A stretch of 16,343 bases of DNA. Source: Fibrobacterota bacterium. GTDB taxonomy: Bacteria > Fibrobacterota > Chitinivibrionia > Chitinivibrionales > JANQEN01. The stretch covers positions 1 through 16,343 of the forward strand of contig JAUXBV010000010.1 of the NCBI GenBank assembly GCA_030619215.1. The letters run 5' to 3'. Below the pieces are notes generated by a model. That model searched no databases, was not told the DNA's origin, and worked only from the letters and a program-made list of their open reading frames with translations. Made by a program: the position numbers and the translations under genes. Below, in pieces: positions 1-7,040 of this stretch (the first letter of the stretch is position 1; each line of letters begins with the position of its first letter).

Positions 1-71
1 GGTATTAGGTTATATTTCTTTGCTGTTAAATATCAAAAACATAAATAAAAACATTTTTTTTGGAGGAAGTT

Positions 72-1697
72 ATGAGTATGTTCTGTTTTCAATGTCAGGA
101 AACAATGAAAAACACCGGCTGTACCGTAAATGGTATGTGCGGGAAAAAAGCTGATACCGCCAATCTTCAGGATCTTCTGATTTATACGCTTAAAGGTATC
201 GCTGTCGTATCTGAAAAAGCCGGTACTGTTGAAAAGGGCACCGGCCTGTTTGTCGCCAAATCTCTCTTTACAACAATTACCAATGTAAATTTTGACAACG
301 ATAAAATAATTGAGCTTATTAAACAGGCTATACAAATCCGCGAAGGTATCAAGAATCAATATAACATCACAGGAGAACTTCACGATTCTGCCGTATGGTA
401 TTCGGATGATATAGATACGTTCTATAAAAAGGCTGAAACAATCGGAGTTTTGTCCCAGGAAAATGAAGATGTCCGCTCCCTGCAGGGGCTGCTCATTTAC
501 GGATTAAAAGGTATCGCGGCTTACGCGGAACATGCCGCCGTTCTCGGCCATGAAGATGAAAGTATTTACAAATTTATGATAGAAGCGCTTGCTTCCACAA
601 CAAAGGAGCTCAGTGTTGATGATATGGTTGCAATGGTAATGAAAGCCGGCGAAATGGGTGTTACTACAATGGCTCTTCTTGACAAAGCAAACACCTCCGC
701 TTATGGCAATCCTGAAATAACAGAGGTCAATATCGGTGTCCGTGGTAATCCGGGCATTCTCATTTCAGGCCATGACCTGAAAGACATGGAAGAGCTGCTT
801 GAACAAACAAAGGATACGGGAATTGATGTGTATACTCACGGTGAGATGCTGCCGGCAAATTATTATCCGGCATTTAAGAAATATGACCATTTCGCAGGTA
901 ATTACGGCAATGCCTGGTGGAAACAGAAGGAAGAGTTCGAGAAATTCAACGGCCCTGTTCTTCTGACGACAAACTGCCTGGTACCTCCCAAAGACTCCTA
1001 TAAAGAGCGGGTTTTTACAACCGGCAACGTTGCTTTCCCGGATGTAAAACACATCCCCGACAGGGAGGACAATAAAACGAAAGATTTCTCAGAAATAATT
1101 GAACTGGCAAAAAAGTGTGGCGCCCCTGAAGAAATTGAAACCGGAACAATTGTCGGCGGATTTGCCCACAACCAGGTGCTTGCCCTTGCTGATAAAGTTG
1201 TTGAAGCCGTAAAATCCGGAGCGATCAAACGTTTCATAGTAATGGCAGGCTGCGACGGCCGTCATAAAGAGAGGAGCTATTTTACCGAGGTGGCGGAGCA
1301 GCTTCCGAAAGATACGGTTATTCTTACCGCGGGATGCGCGAAATACCGCTATAACAAACTGAAGCTCGGTGATATTGGAGGCATTCCGAGAGTTCTCGAT
1401 GCAGGTCAGTGCAATGATTCCTATTCGCTCGTTGTAATAGCCCTTAAACTCAAGGAGGTATTCGGGTTGGAGGATATCAATGAGCTGCCGATTTCTTTTG
1501 ACATTGCATGGTATGAGCAGAAAGCTGTGACAGTACTTCTCGCGCTGCTTCATCTCGGGGTTAAAGGTATCCGTCTAGGCCCTACGCTTCCGGCATTCCT
1601 TTCACCCAATGTGGTAAAGGTGCTGGTTGAGAAATTTGATATTAAACCGACCGGAGATGTTAAAGCGGACATTGAAGCTATGATGGCCGGGAAATAA
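72..1697 (+). CDS. hcp: Hybrid cluster protein (hydroxylamine reductase / protein S-nitrosylase), Hcp
   Basis: A 541-residue cytoplasmic hybrid cluster protein. It carries one cubane Fe-S cluster and one hybrid Fe-S-O cluster, and the family acts on NO or hydroxylamine under anaerobic nitrosative stress. Cubane ligands are C5, C8, C17 and C23 (Cx2Cx8Cx5C, the short N-terminal pattern of strict anaerobes). All eight hybrid-cluster ligands can be placed: H234, E258, C302, C394 (the persulfide cysteine), C422, C447, E482 and K484. Their spacing matches the D. vulgaris protein with a constant offset of 10, then 12. I start at the ATG at 72 because a strong Shine-Dalgarno (GGAGGAAG, 62-69) lies just upstream; an in-frame TTG at 60 would overlap that site. 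Only 71 bases of upstream sequence are present, and I see no clear HcpR/FNR-type dyad in them. Family and function are secure; whether it works as an NO reductase or a trans-nitrosylase cannot be read from sequence. Confidence 0.97.
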   Translation: MSMFCFQCQETMKNTGCTVNGMCGKKADTANLQDLLIYTLKGIAVVSEKAGTVEKGTGLFVAKSLFTTITNVNFDNDKIIELIKQAIQIREGIKNQYNITGELHDSAVWYSDDIDTFYKKAETIGVLSQENEDVRSLQGLLIYGLKGIAAYAEHAAVLGHEDESIYKFMIEALASTTKELSVDDMVAMVMKAGEMGVTTMALLDKANTSAYGNPEITEVNIGVRGNPGILISGHDLKDMEELLEQTKDTGIDVYTHGEMLPANYYPAFKKYDHFAGNYGNAWWKQKEEFEKFNGPVLLTTNCLVPPKDSYKERVFTTGNVAFPDVKHIPDREDNKTKDFSEIIELAKKCGAPEEIETGTIVGGFAHNQVLALADKVVEAVKSGAIKRFIVMAGCDGRHKERSYFTEVAEQLPKDTVILTAGCAKYRYNKLKLGDIGGIPRVLDAGQCNDSYSLVVIALKLKEVFGLEDINELPISFDIAWYEQKAVTVLLALLHLGVKGIRLGPTLPAFLSPNVVKVLVEKFDIKPTGDVKADIEAMMAGK

Positions 1698-1731
1698 GTA
1701 ATACCCAATTGTAACAACTAATGGAGCTCCT

Positions 1732-1797
1732 ATGGAAAAATTTGGCGAAAAAAATCCCGGCGTTGGATTCTCGGATTTAAATAAACAGGGAAAATGA
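1732..1797 (+). CDS. Possible 21-codon small ORF between hcp and the methyltransferase gene
   Basis: ATG at 1732 preceded by GGAG (1723-1726) at good spacing, running 21 codons to TGA at 1795-1797. The next gene starts one base later (ATG 1799), a typical translational-coupling layout. The peptide is hydrophilic (begins MEKFGEKNPGVGF, ends NKQGK) with no motif I recognise. It may be a coupling leader, the remnant of a longer gene, or chance. Confidence 0.25.
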   Translation: MEKFGEKNPGVGFSDLNKQGK

Positions 1798-1798
1798 C

Positions 1799-2422
1799 AT
1801 GAGTGTATTCGATAACAATGAAAATGTTGCACGCTATGAATCGTGGTTTAAGAAACACCATGCTGTTTTTCAATCCGAGACCGGTTTGCTGCGCAGCATG
1901 CTTCCCGCGGGTGTAGGTTTTGAGGTTGGAATCGGTACGGGACTTTTTGCACGGGAACTGGGCATCCGCATGGGAAACGACCCGTCAAAGGCAATGCTCC
2001 GTGTTGCGCAAAGCCGCAATCTTATAACCTACTGGTGCGAAGGAAACAACCTCCCTTTTCATGACGGCTATTTTGACTTTGTACTAATGGTAACGACCAT
2101 CTGTTTTCTCAATGATGTTGCAGGTACGTTAAAAGAGTGTCTTCGGGTGATACGTCCCGGAGGGAGTATTGTGGTCGGATTTGTGGATAAGGAAAGTATT
2201 ATTGGTAAGGCATACCTGGCTGTCAGAGCAAAATCCCTTTTTTATAAAGACGCTGAATTTTACAGTGCCAGGGAAGTACGGTCATTTCTGAAAGAAGCGG
2301 GTTTTATTGTAAAAAAAGTCCGACAGACACTATTCGGTGATCTGAGCGGAATTACTGAAGTACAACAGCATAGTAAAGGTTCCAAAGAAGGTGGTTTTGT
2401 CGCTGTACTGGCTGATCGCTAA
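1799..2422 (+). CDS. Class I SAM-dependent methyltransferase (UbiE/COG2226-like)
   Basis: A 207-residue soluble protein with the Rossmann methyltransferase fold. SAM-binding motif I (EVGIGTG) is at residues 42-48, followed by the second-strand region (GNDPSKAML) that usually contacts the ribose, and a post-core PGGSIVVGFVD strand. The N-terminus (YESWF, then a KKHH/SE stretch) is the helical cap seen in many small methyltransferases of anaerobes. The substrate cannot be predicted: the domain is shared by menaquinone, arsenite, metabolite and protein methyltransferases. It lies about 100 bases downstream of hcp on the same strand and immediately after the possible 21-codon ORF, so it may be in the hcp operon. 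No good Shine-Dalgarno precedes its ATG, which fits coupling to upstream translation. Confidence 0.85.
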   Translation: MSVFDNNENVARYESWFKKHHAVFQSETGLLRSMLPAGVGFEVGIGTGLFARELGIRMGNDPSKAMLRVAQSRNLITYWCEGNNLPFHDGYFDFVLMVTTICFLNDVAGTLKECLRVIRPGGSIVVGFVDKESIIGKAYLAVRAKSLFYKDAEFYSAREVRSFLKEAGFIVKKVRQTLFGDLSGITEVQQHSKGSKEGGFVAVLADR

Positions 2423-2498
2423 TTAATAAGGAGACTATTTGTTTTTATATAACGATTTGGCAACAGTCGGATATAGGGCATTCTGAAGAAAGGATACC

Positions 2499-2879
2499 AT
2501 GAAATTAGAACATATTGCGCTATCAATTACTGTTCCTGAGGATATCAAACATTTTTATCAGGATATACTTGGGATGAGTAAAGTAAAGGACTTTGTTTTA
2601 AACAGGTCACTTGCAAATGATATTTTTGGTATTAATAAGGATACGGATGTTTTTCTTTTACAGAAAAAACAGGTGCTTCTTGAGATTTTTATTATTGACA
2701 GGTTACAAATAAAAAACTTTAATCATATCTGCCTGGCCGTTGATGACAGAAAAACAGTTTCAGAAAATGCGGTGAAAAACGGATATACCTGTATATATAA
2801 AAAGAAAGAGAATTCTGATTTGATTTTTATTAAAGATAAAAGCGGGAACATCTTTGAACTCAAAGACAAAAAGTTATAG
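2499..2879 (+). CDS. VOC superfamily (glyoxalase / bleomycin-resistance fold) protein
   Basis: A 126-residue single-module vicinal-oxygen-chelate protein made of two beta-alpha-beta3 halves. The start MKLEHIALSI is typical of the family. The four expected metal-ligand positions are all filled: H5, E62, H76 and E120 (in NIFELKD), the glyoxalase I arrangement, so it probably binds a divalent metal as a homodimer. The substrate is unknown; the family includes glyoxalase I, methylmalonyl-CoA epimerase, dioxygenases and resistance proteins. The ATG has a good Shine-Dalgarno (GAAAGGA, about 2487-2493). The codons are AT-rich compared with hcp, as in the next two genes, which may indicate a separate acquisition history. 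Confidence 0.85.
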   Translation: MKLEHIALSITVPEDIKHFYQDILGMSKVKDFVLNRSLANDIFGINKDTDVFLLQKKQVLLEIFIIDRLQIKNFNHICLAVDDRKTVSENAVKNGYTCIYKKKENSDLIFIKDKSGNIFELKDKKL

Positions 2880-2959
2880 AAATATCCACAATTAGATACT
2901 CGTTGCTTCTTATGGTTTCAGGAAGTAATTTTCTAAAACTATACAGGCTGTCACAATTT

Positions 2960-2988
2960 TTGTTTTACTTGTATAAATCCACTATAAC
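2960..2988 (+). promoter_or_regulatory. Candidate sigma70-type promoter for the selenoprotein gene
   Basis: TTGTTT (2960-2965) and TATAAC (2983-2988) are separated by exactly 17 bases. Transcription would start near 2995, about 40 bases before the ATG at 3037. In AT-rich DNA such matches also arise by chance. Confidence 0.35.
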
Positions 2989-3036
2989 TGATTTTTGTAA
3001 TAATTATAAAATAATAACAGAGAAAGGATAAAGATT

Positions 3037-3333
3037 ATGGTTATTGTAACAGACAATGCTAAAAATGAATTGGAAAAAATTGTTTCCGGTAAAAACATTC
3101 GCGTTTTTGATTTGATCGTTAATGGTTTTGGATGAGGCGGGCCAAATATCGGATTGGTCGAATCTGATAAAAATGATATCGAAGGATCTGTCAATTGCAA
3201 TGGTTTTTATTTTCATATTGACAATAGATTAAAAGAAATACAGTCTCAATTGGGAAAAATAGTGATTGATTTTGTAGATGGTTTTTGGGGTAAAAAATTT
3301 TTAATTCAATTTGAAGGGATGTCTTCATGTTAA
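3037..3333 (+). CDS. HesB/IscA-like selenoprotein with in-frame TGA (Sec33)
   Basis: Read straight through, ATG 3037 to TAA 3331-3333 gives 98 residues interrupted only by TGA at 3133-3135 (codon 33). The context is GFG-U-GGPNIGLVESD. This matches the 'HesB-like' selenoprotein family, in which Sec or Cys stands in a GFG(C/U)GGP motif at the place of the first conserved cysteine of IscA-type Fe-S carriers. After the TGA the reading frame stays coherent for 65 codons and ends in a cysteine (C98); C54 is the only other Cys. A SECIS-like hairpin follows the TGA at the right distance. The start has a good Shine-Dalgarno (AAAGGA, 3023-3028). Likely role: small Fe-S or redox protein; the function of this seleno-subfamily is not established. 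Alternatives are a pseudogene with one nonsense mutation, unlikely given the motif and hairpin. The Sec machinery (selA-D) is not in the window. Short frames on the opposite strand here are shadows. Confidence 0.88.
3133..3169 (+). promoter_or_regulatory. Bacterial SECIS element (UGA plus downstream hairpin)
   Basis: After the TGA (3133-3135), bases 3147-3155 pair with 3161-3169 in an uninterrupted 9-bp stem (one G-U pair) closing a 5-base loop GGTCG (3156-3160). The loop begins 20 bases after the TGA, inside the spacing known for bacterial SECIS elements (roughly 16-37 nt). Its GGUC recalls the GGUC loop of the E. coli fdhF SECIS that SelB recognises. A competing shorter hairpin (3140-3145 with 3154-3159) is closer to the TGA and weaker. 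Confidence 0.82.
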
Positions 3334-3385
3334 ATGAAATAAATAGTTTTTAAGGAAAATGAAAATTCAATATTAAAAAGATACT

Positions 3386-4003
3386 ATGCAAATGTCAAAA
3401 ATAATTATTCTATTTATTTTTATTGTAGTTATTGCCTGGGGACAAAACAAGCAATACAAGCTCCGAAAAACAGTAAACAAATTTAAGGAATATCCGGTAA
3501 ATACCTCAACATGTGATTCTGAAAGTATCTGTTATAAACCTATTGGTTATTTTAAAACACCCTATAACCAAAATACCGGGGCTCCGAGACATGGAAATCT
3601 TAGGCCCGACACCAAAGCTACAATAGAAATCCTAAGAAAGTATCGAGAGGCTCTGAGCATGGTGGAAAAATACGAATATATTATAGTACTGTACCACTTT
3701 AACCTCACCGAAAAATGGTCACCCTATGTCAACCACCTTGGTCAGCACAATTTTGGTGTTTTTTCAACTCGAACACCGAAACGTCCCAACCCAATTGGTT
3801 TTTCTATAGTTAGAGTAGACAGTATTCGGGGTTGTACACTTTATGTAAGAGGTGTTGATGCTTTTAATAACACACCGGTTCTGGATATCAAACCATATCT
3901 GCCCTCGGTTGATATAGTAAAGAGCCGTAAAAACAGGCAAGCAGAATATTTGTACAGGCATCATTACGGGAATCGCATTATTGATTCTACGATATATAAA
4001 TAA
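3386..4003 (+). CDS. TrmO/TsaA-fold protein with N-terminal membrane segment
   Basis: 205 residues. Roughly residues 50-185 are a TrmO/TsaA (UPF0066) domain: CYKPIGYFKTP at its start, GVFSTRTPKRPNPIG in the middle, and LDIKPYLPSVD near the end, all hallmark motifs. TrmO uses SAM to methylate N6 of t6A37 in certain tRNAs. Unusually, residues 4-18 (KIIILFIFIVVIAWG) form a hydrophobic segment followed by a basic stretch, so the protein looks membrane-anchored or secreted; family members are normally soluble. Translation could start at ATG 3386 or ATG 3392; no strong Shine-Dalgarno is seen, although AAGGAA at 3352-3357 precedes a 5-codon ORF just upstream. It follows the selenoprotein gene by 52 bases. 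A second, soluble family member lies at 11688-12194, so this one may have a non-tRNA role. The domain call is firm, the function is not. Confidence 0.85.
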   Translation: MQMSKIIILFIFIVVIAWGQNKQYKLRKTVNKFKEYPVNTSTCDSESICYKPIGYFKTPYNQNTGAPRHGNLRPDTKATIEILRKYREALSMVEKYEYIIVLYHFNLTEKWSPYVNHLGQHNFGVFSTRTPKRPNPIGFSIVRVDSIRGCTLYVRGVDAFNNTPVLDIKPYLPSVDIVKSRKNRQAEYLYRHHYGNRIIDSTIYK

Positions 4004-4007
4004 TGAG

Positions 4008-4041
4008 CTTCAAATAACTATTCCAATAGCTTATATTGAAG
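4008..4041 (+). terminator. Stem-loop after the TrmO-like gene (terminator-like, no U-tract)
   Basis: CTTCAA (4008-4013) pairs with TTGAAG (4036-4041), continuing inward through ATAA/TTAT and CTATT/AATAG with single-base bulges and a tiny loop around 4023. It starts 5 bases after the stop codon. No run of T follows, so it is either a weak terminator or an mRNA 3'-end stabiliser. Confidence 0.35.
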
Positions 4042-4067
4042 AGTTAAGCCGGAATAATTCTATAGCG

Positions 4068-4128
4068 TATAACAGTATGTTGAGCGGTAGGACATGGCAA
4101 TGGCCTATCCGCTCTTACATAATGTTAT
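4068..4128 (+). repeat. 61-bp palindromic dispersed repeat, copy 1
   Basis: This 61-base unit matches the reverse complement of 9511-9571 at 59 of 61 positions, and the similarity stops sharply at both ends. The unit is itself an imperfect palindrome: TATAACA...TGTTAT at the ends, TATGT/ACATA next, and GAGCGGTAGG/CCTATCCGCTC near the centre, so it would fold into one long hairpin. It looks like a REP/MITE-type mobile palindrome. It sits in the gap before the sigma54 activator gene. Confidence 0.8.
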
Positions 4129-4173
4129 ACAAATAAATTTGTACCTTGTGCTTTAGTATAACATAATTTTATT

Positions 4174-5508
4174 ATGAAAACAAACCAACCCGCATTTCAG
4201 GAAACGATTCTCGATTCTATTAATGACGGTGTATTCACTATTGACAAGGATTGGAAGATCACCTCTTTTAATAAATCGGCAGAAAAGATAACGGGTATAT
4301 CGAAAAAGGAAGCTATGGGTAAAAGATGCCGCGATGTCTTTCGTGCCGATGTCTGTGAAAAAGACTGTGTGCTTGAAAGCACGTTGCAAACCGGCAAACC
4401 CTGTATTAATAAAACGGTTCACATTATAAACAGGAAAGGTAAGAAGATACCGATCAGTGTTTCCACCGCAATTTTAAAAACGTCTAGCGGTAAAATTGCC
4501 GGAGGTGTCGAAACTTTCCGTGACATGAGCGTCATCGAAGAATTAAAAAGGGAAATTCTCGGCAAGCATAGATTCGCTGATATCATTACAAAAGATCATA
4601 CTATGCTGAAGATATTCGACGTTCTCCCGGGTATGGCAAAAAGCGACAGCACAATTCTCATTACGGGCGATAGCGGCACGGGCAAGGAGCTGCTGGCTCA
4701 TGCCATTCACAGCCTCAGCAACAGGGCAGATGGCCCATTTATCTCTGTCAACTGCGGCGCGCTTCCCGACAGCCTCCTGGAATCCGAATTGTTCGGCTAC
4801 AAAAAAGGTGCGTTTACCGATGCGAAACAGGATAAACCGGGCCGATTTCACCTGGCAAAAGGCGGCGCTATTTTTCTTGATGAAATTGGTGATATATCGA
4901 AAGCTATGCAGGTAAAACTACTTCGTGTACTTCAGGAAAAAAGGTTTGACCCGCTTGGAAGTGTTAAATCTGAAGAAGCTGACGTAAGAATTATTACGGC
5001 AACCAATCAGGAGCTGTCAAAGCTTGTTGAAGAAAAGAAGTTCAGAAAAGATCTTTATTACAGAATCAATGTATTAACCATTAAACTCCCACCACTTAAA
5101 CAGCGCAAGAGGGATATCCCGCTTCTGATCGAACATTTTATTAACCACTTTAATAGTATTTACCAAAAAGAAGTTATCGGGCTTGATGATGAAGCGGTAA
5201 GCATTTTAATGAAGCATAGTTTCCCTGGAAATATCCGGGAGCTGCAAAATATAATAGAGCATGCACTAATAATGTGCTCTTCAAGGACTGTTACCAAAGA
5301 GCATTTACCTGAATATCTTATGGAATCAAACGGTAGTAATGATGTTGAAACTGCAATACCGGAAAATATACAGGATTTTGAAAAACAGAGGATTGTGGCT
5401 GCTCTTGAACAAAATCGTTACAGCAAGCAAAAGACCGCCGAGCAACTGGGGATGCATCCAACAACCTTATGGCGAAAAATGAAGAAATTTAACCTGGATT
5501 TCTCATGA
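4174..5508 (+). CDS. Sigma54-dependent activator: PAS - AAA+ - Fis-type HTH
   Basis: 444 residues. Residues about 8-120 are a PAS sensor domain; 140-375 the sigma54-interaction AAA+ ATPase with Walker A GDSGTGKE (165-172), Walker B IFLDEIGD (233-240) and sensor I ITATNQ; about 395-444 a Fis-type helix-turn-helix. There is no receiver domain, so it probably senses a ligand or redox state directly. Two oddities: the loop that contacts sigma54, normally GAFTGA, reads GAFTDA (212-217), a variant I recall from other deltaproteobacterial activators; and the PAS domain has four spaced cysteines (C52, C61, C65, C77), a possible Fe-S or metal site. The AAA+ domain has otherwise intact catalytic motifs. 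No Shine-Dalgarno precedes the ATG; a TATAAC at 4157-4162 would start an almost leaderless mRNA. Position suggests it controls the 7041 operon, as the ORP-locus activator does in Desulfovibrio. Confidence 0.93.
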   Translation: MKTNQPAFQETILDSINDGVFTIDKDWKITSFNKSAEKITGISKKEAMGKRCRDVFRADVCEKDCVLESTLQTGKPCINKTVHIINRKGKKIPISVSTAILKTSSGKIAGGVETFRDMSVIEELKREILGKHRFADIITKDHTMLKIFDVLPGMAKSDSTILITGDSGTGKELLAHAIHSLSNRADGPFISVNCGALPDSLLESELFGYKKGAFTDAKQDKPGRFHLAKGGAIFLDEIGDISKAMQVKLLRVLQEKRFDPLGSVKSEEADVRIITATNQELSKLVEEKKFRKDLYYRINVLTIKLPPLKQRKRDIPLLIEHFINHFNSIYQKEVIGLDDEAVSILMKHSFPGNIRELQNIIEHALIMCSSRTVTKEHLPEYLMESNGSNDVETAIPENIQDFEKQRIVAALEQNRYSKQKTAEQLGMHPTTLWRKMKKFNLDFS

Positions 5509-5677
5509 TTTATTTGATTTCCCTGATTTAACTATTGAATATGTAAAGCAACATCATCAATTTGAAAGAGTAAAACAATAAAACGATTAACTATTTAGTA
5601 TGGAAACATATTAACGAATTTTTTGTGTCACATTTGATAAACTTAGATAATAAAGGAAAGCAATTATAATACAATAG

Positions 5678-6847
5678 ATGAATGCTACAAAAAGTTTTAA
5701 GCCGGATAAAGTAATTACCATTTCGATCGCCCACTTTATTCACGATATATACTCCTCCTTTCTTGCGCCGCTTCTTCCTTTACTGATAGAAAAATTCAGT
5801 ATCAGCCATACACTGGTAGGAGCTCTCTCCACGTTTCAGCAGTTGCCTGCACTCCTGAATCCACTGGTAGGGATTATCGCTGATAAAATCTGTATACGTA
5901 TTTTTATTGCAATCACTCCTGCTGTAACATGTACCACAATGAGCCTTCTTGGGGTTGCCCCTCACTATACGATGCTTGCGATATTGCTCTTTGTTACAGG
6001 CATCAGCACCTCTTTTTTTCATGTGCCCGGTCCTGTCTTGATAAAACAGGTGGCGGGTAGTAGGGTTGGCAAGGGCATGAGTTACTACATGCTTGGTGGT
6101 GAAATAGCACGGACACTGGGCCCTCTGATCATTGTCGGAGCTGTTTCTTTATGGAGCCTTGAAGGGACGTTCAGGTTGATACCATTCGGCATTGCCGCTT
6201 CCCTGTTTATCTACTTAAAGCTGAGAGATACAGATGTATCTTCAAAATCAAAAACAGAAAATAAACAAAATGGTCCCGGTAAAACATTTATTGATTTGCT
6301 GCCGTTTTTTATTATTTTAGCGGGCCTTGCTTTTCTGAGAGGTTTTGCCAGAACCGCATTAACACTTTTTTTACCCTTGTACATGAAATCAGAGGGCGCA
6401 AGTTTTGCGTTCGGCGGAATCATGCTCTCAATACTTCAGTTTTCAGGTGCATTGGGCACACTTTTCTCAGGGACAATATCAGATAAAATAGGCAGGAAAA
6501 AAGCACTTGTTATTATATTCACTATCATTCCTATACTTATGTTTATATTTCTCAAGGCGCAGGGAGTTTTTACCATTATCGTTTTAATACTTACCGGTTT
6601 TTTCCTTTTTGCCGGTAGCCCGGTACTTTTAGCTCTGGTAAATGAGATCGATTCGGAGCATCCCTCTTTTGTAAACGGCATTTACATGTCTGTCAGTTTT
6701 ACAACCATTTCGGTGACCAGTTTATTGATAGGATTTTTCATTGACAGGTATGGATTTGAAATCACCTACAAAATATCAGCAATCCTCACCTTCGCATCTA
6801 TTCCACTTGTTATGATGCTTCCGGGAAAGAAAAAGAAGAAATATTGA
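5678..6847 (+). CDS. MFS transporter, 12 TM helices (fosmidomycin-resistance-like family)
   Basis: 389 residues, strongly hydrophobic, with about 12 transmembrane helices in two halves joined by a polar linker at residues 185-205 (rich in K, S, N). Helix 1 carries the AHFIHDIYSSFLAPLLP pattern typical of the fosmidomycin-resistance/Fsr-like MFS subgroup, and GTISDKIGRKKA after helix 8 is the classic MFS loop motif. The C-terminus is lysine-rich. The substrate is unknown. It lies between the sigma54 activator and the NifX operon on the same strand, so an importer or exporter for a metal, oxyanion or metallophore used by the cluster is plausible but unproven. An in-frame TAG directly before the ATG fixes the start at 5678 or later; the GGAAAG at 5654-5659 is too far upstream to be a standard Shine-Dalgarno. 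Confidence 0.88.
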   Translation: MNATKSFKPDKVITISIAHFIHDIYSSFLAPLLPLLIEKFSISHTLVGALSTFQQLPALLNPLVGIIADKICIRIFIAITPAVTCTTMSLLGVAPHYTMLAILLFVTGISTSFFHVPGPVLIKQVAGSRVGKGMSYYMLGGEIARTLGPLIIVGAVSLWSLEGTFRLIPFGIAASLFIYLKLRDTDVSSKSKTENKQNGPGKTFIDLLPFFIILAGLAFLRGFARTALTLFLPLYMKSEGASFAFGGIMLSILQFSGALGTLFSGTISDKIGRKKALVIIFTIIPILMFIFLKAQGVFTIIVLILTGFFLFAGSPVLLALVNEIDSEHPSFVNGIYMSVSFTTISVTSLLIGFFIDRYGFEITYKISAILTFASIPLVMMLPGKKKKKY

Positions 6848-6865
6848 ATAGTAACACACTGCATA

Positions 6866-6905
6866 ATTGCAATATATGATTGCGTCTTGATTGCAATATT
6901 GCAAT
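6866..6905. promoter_or_regulatory. Tandem ATTGCAAT palindromes, probable activator binding sites (UAS)
   Basis: A perfect 16-bp palindrome (two ATTGCAAT units, 6890-6905) lies next to a second, imperfect site (ATTGCAAT 6866-6873 plus ATTGC 6879-6883). The site centres are about two helical turns apart and sit about 70-95 bases upstream of the candidate -24/-12 promoter at 6966. This is the standard arrangement of enhancer sites for sigma54 activators. The nearby activator at 4174-5508 is the obvious candidate to bind here. Confidence 0.6.
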
Positions 6906-6965
6906 ACAGTTATTACCTTTTCCCAATATCCCCTCAAAATATAGCTGTCTATGCAAATATTTATT

Positions 6966-6982
6966 CTGGCATGGTTATTGAT
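6966..6982 (+). promoter_or_regulatory. Candidate sigma54 (-24/-12) promoter of the NifX/ORP-like operon
   Basis: CTGGCATGGTTATTGAT against the consensus YTGGCACGN4TTGCW: the -24 element TGGCA is intact and the TTG of the -12 element is correctly spaced. The deviations are T for C in the -24 box and A for the usually conserved C of TTGC. Transcription would start near 6993, leaving a leader of about 48 bases before ATG 7041. Confidence 0.5.
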
Positions 6983-7040
6983 TTTTATTAATATGAAATT
7001 TCCATTTCTAAACTATCATTTCATTCAAAGGAGATGATTT

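Noticed and set aside
60..71. TTG start at 60 for hcp, adding four residues
   Set aside because: It lies on top of the Shine-Dalgarno for ATG 72, and the conserved MFCFQC start fits ATG 72.
765..1553. Long open frames on the minus strand under hcp
   Set aside because: They are shadows of the strongly coding plus strand, with no ribosome sites or recognisable domains.
2457..2480. TGGCAACAG before the VOC gene as a -24 box
   Set aside because: No GC dinucleotide at N10 spacing.
2439..2498. In-frame TTG-to-TGA stretch (TGA 2484-2486) upstream of the VOC gene, considered as another Sec codon
   Set aside because: The VOC fold begins normally at ATG 2499 with its own Shine-Dalgarno, no conserved Sec motif surrounds the TGA, and the upstream 15 codons resemble nothing known to me.
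4093..4110. TGGCAATGG in copy 1 of the repeat as a sigma54 promoter for the activator gene
   Set aside because: No TTGC at the required spacing on this strand.
5509..5677. An open frame without start codon after the activator, considered as a gene remnant
   Set aside because: No start codon, no ribosome site and no recognisable motif in about 25 codons; nothing else clear is seen in this 169-base gap.
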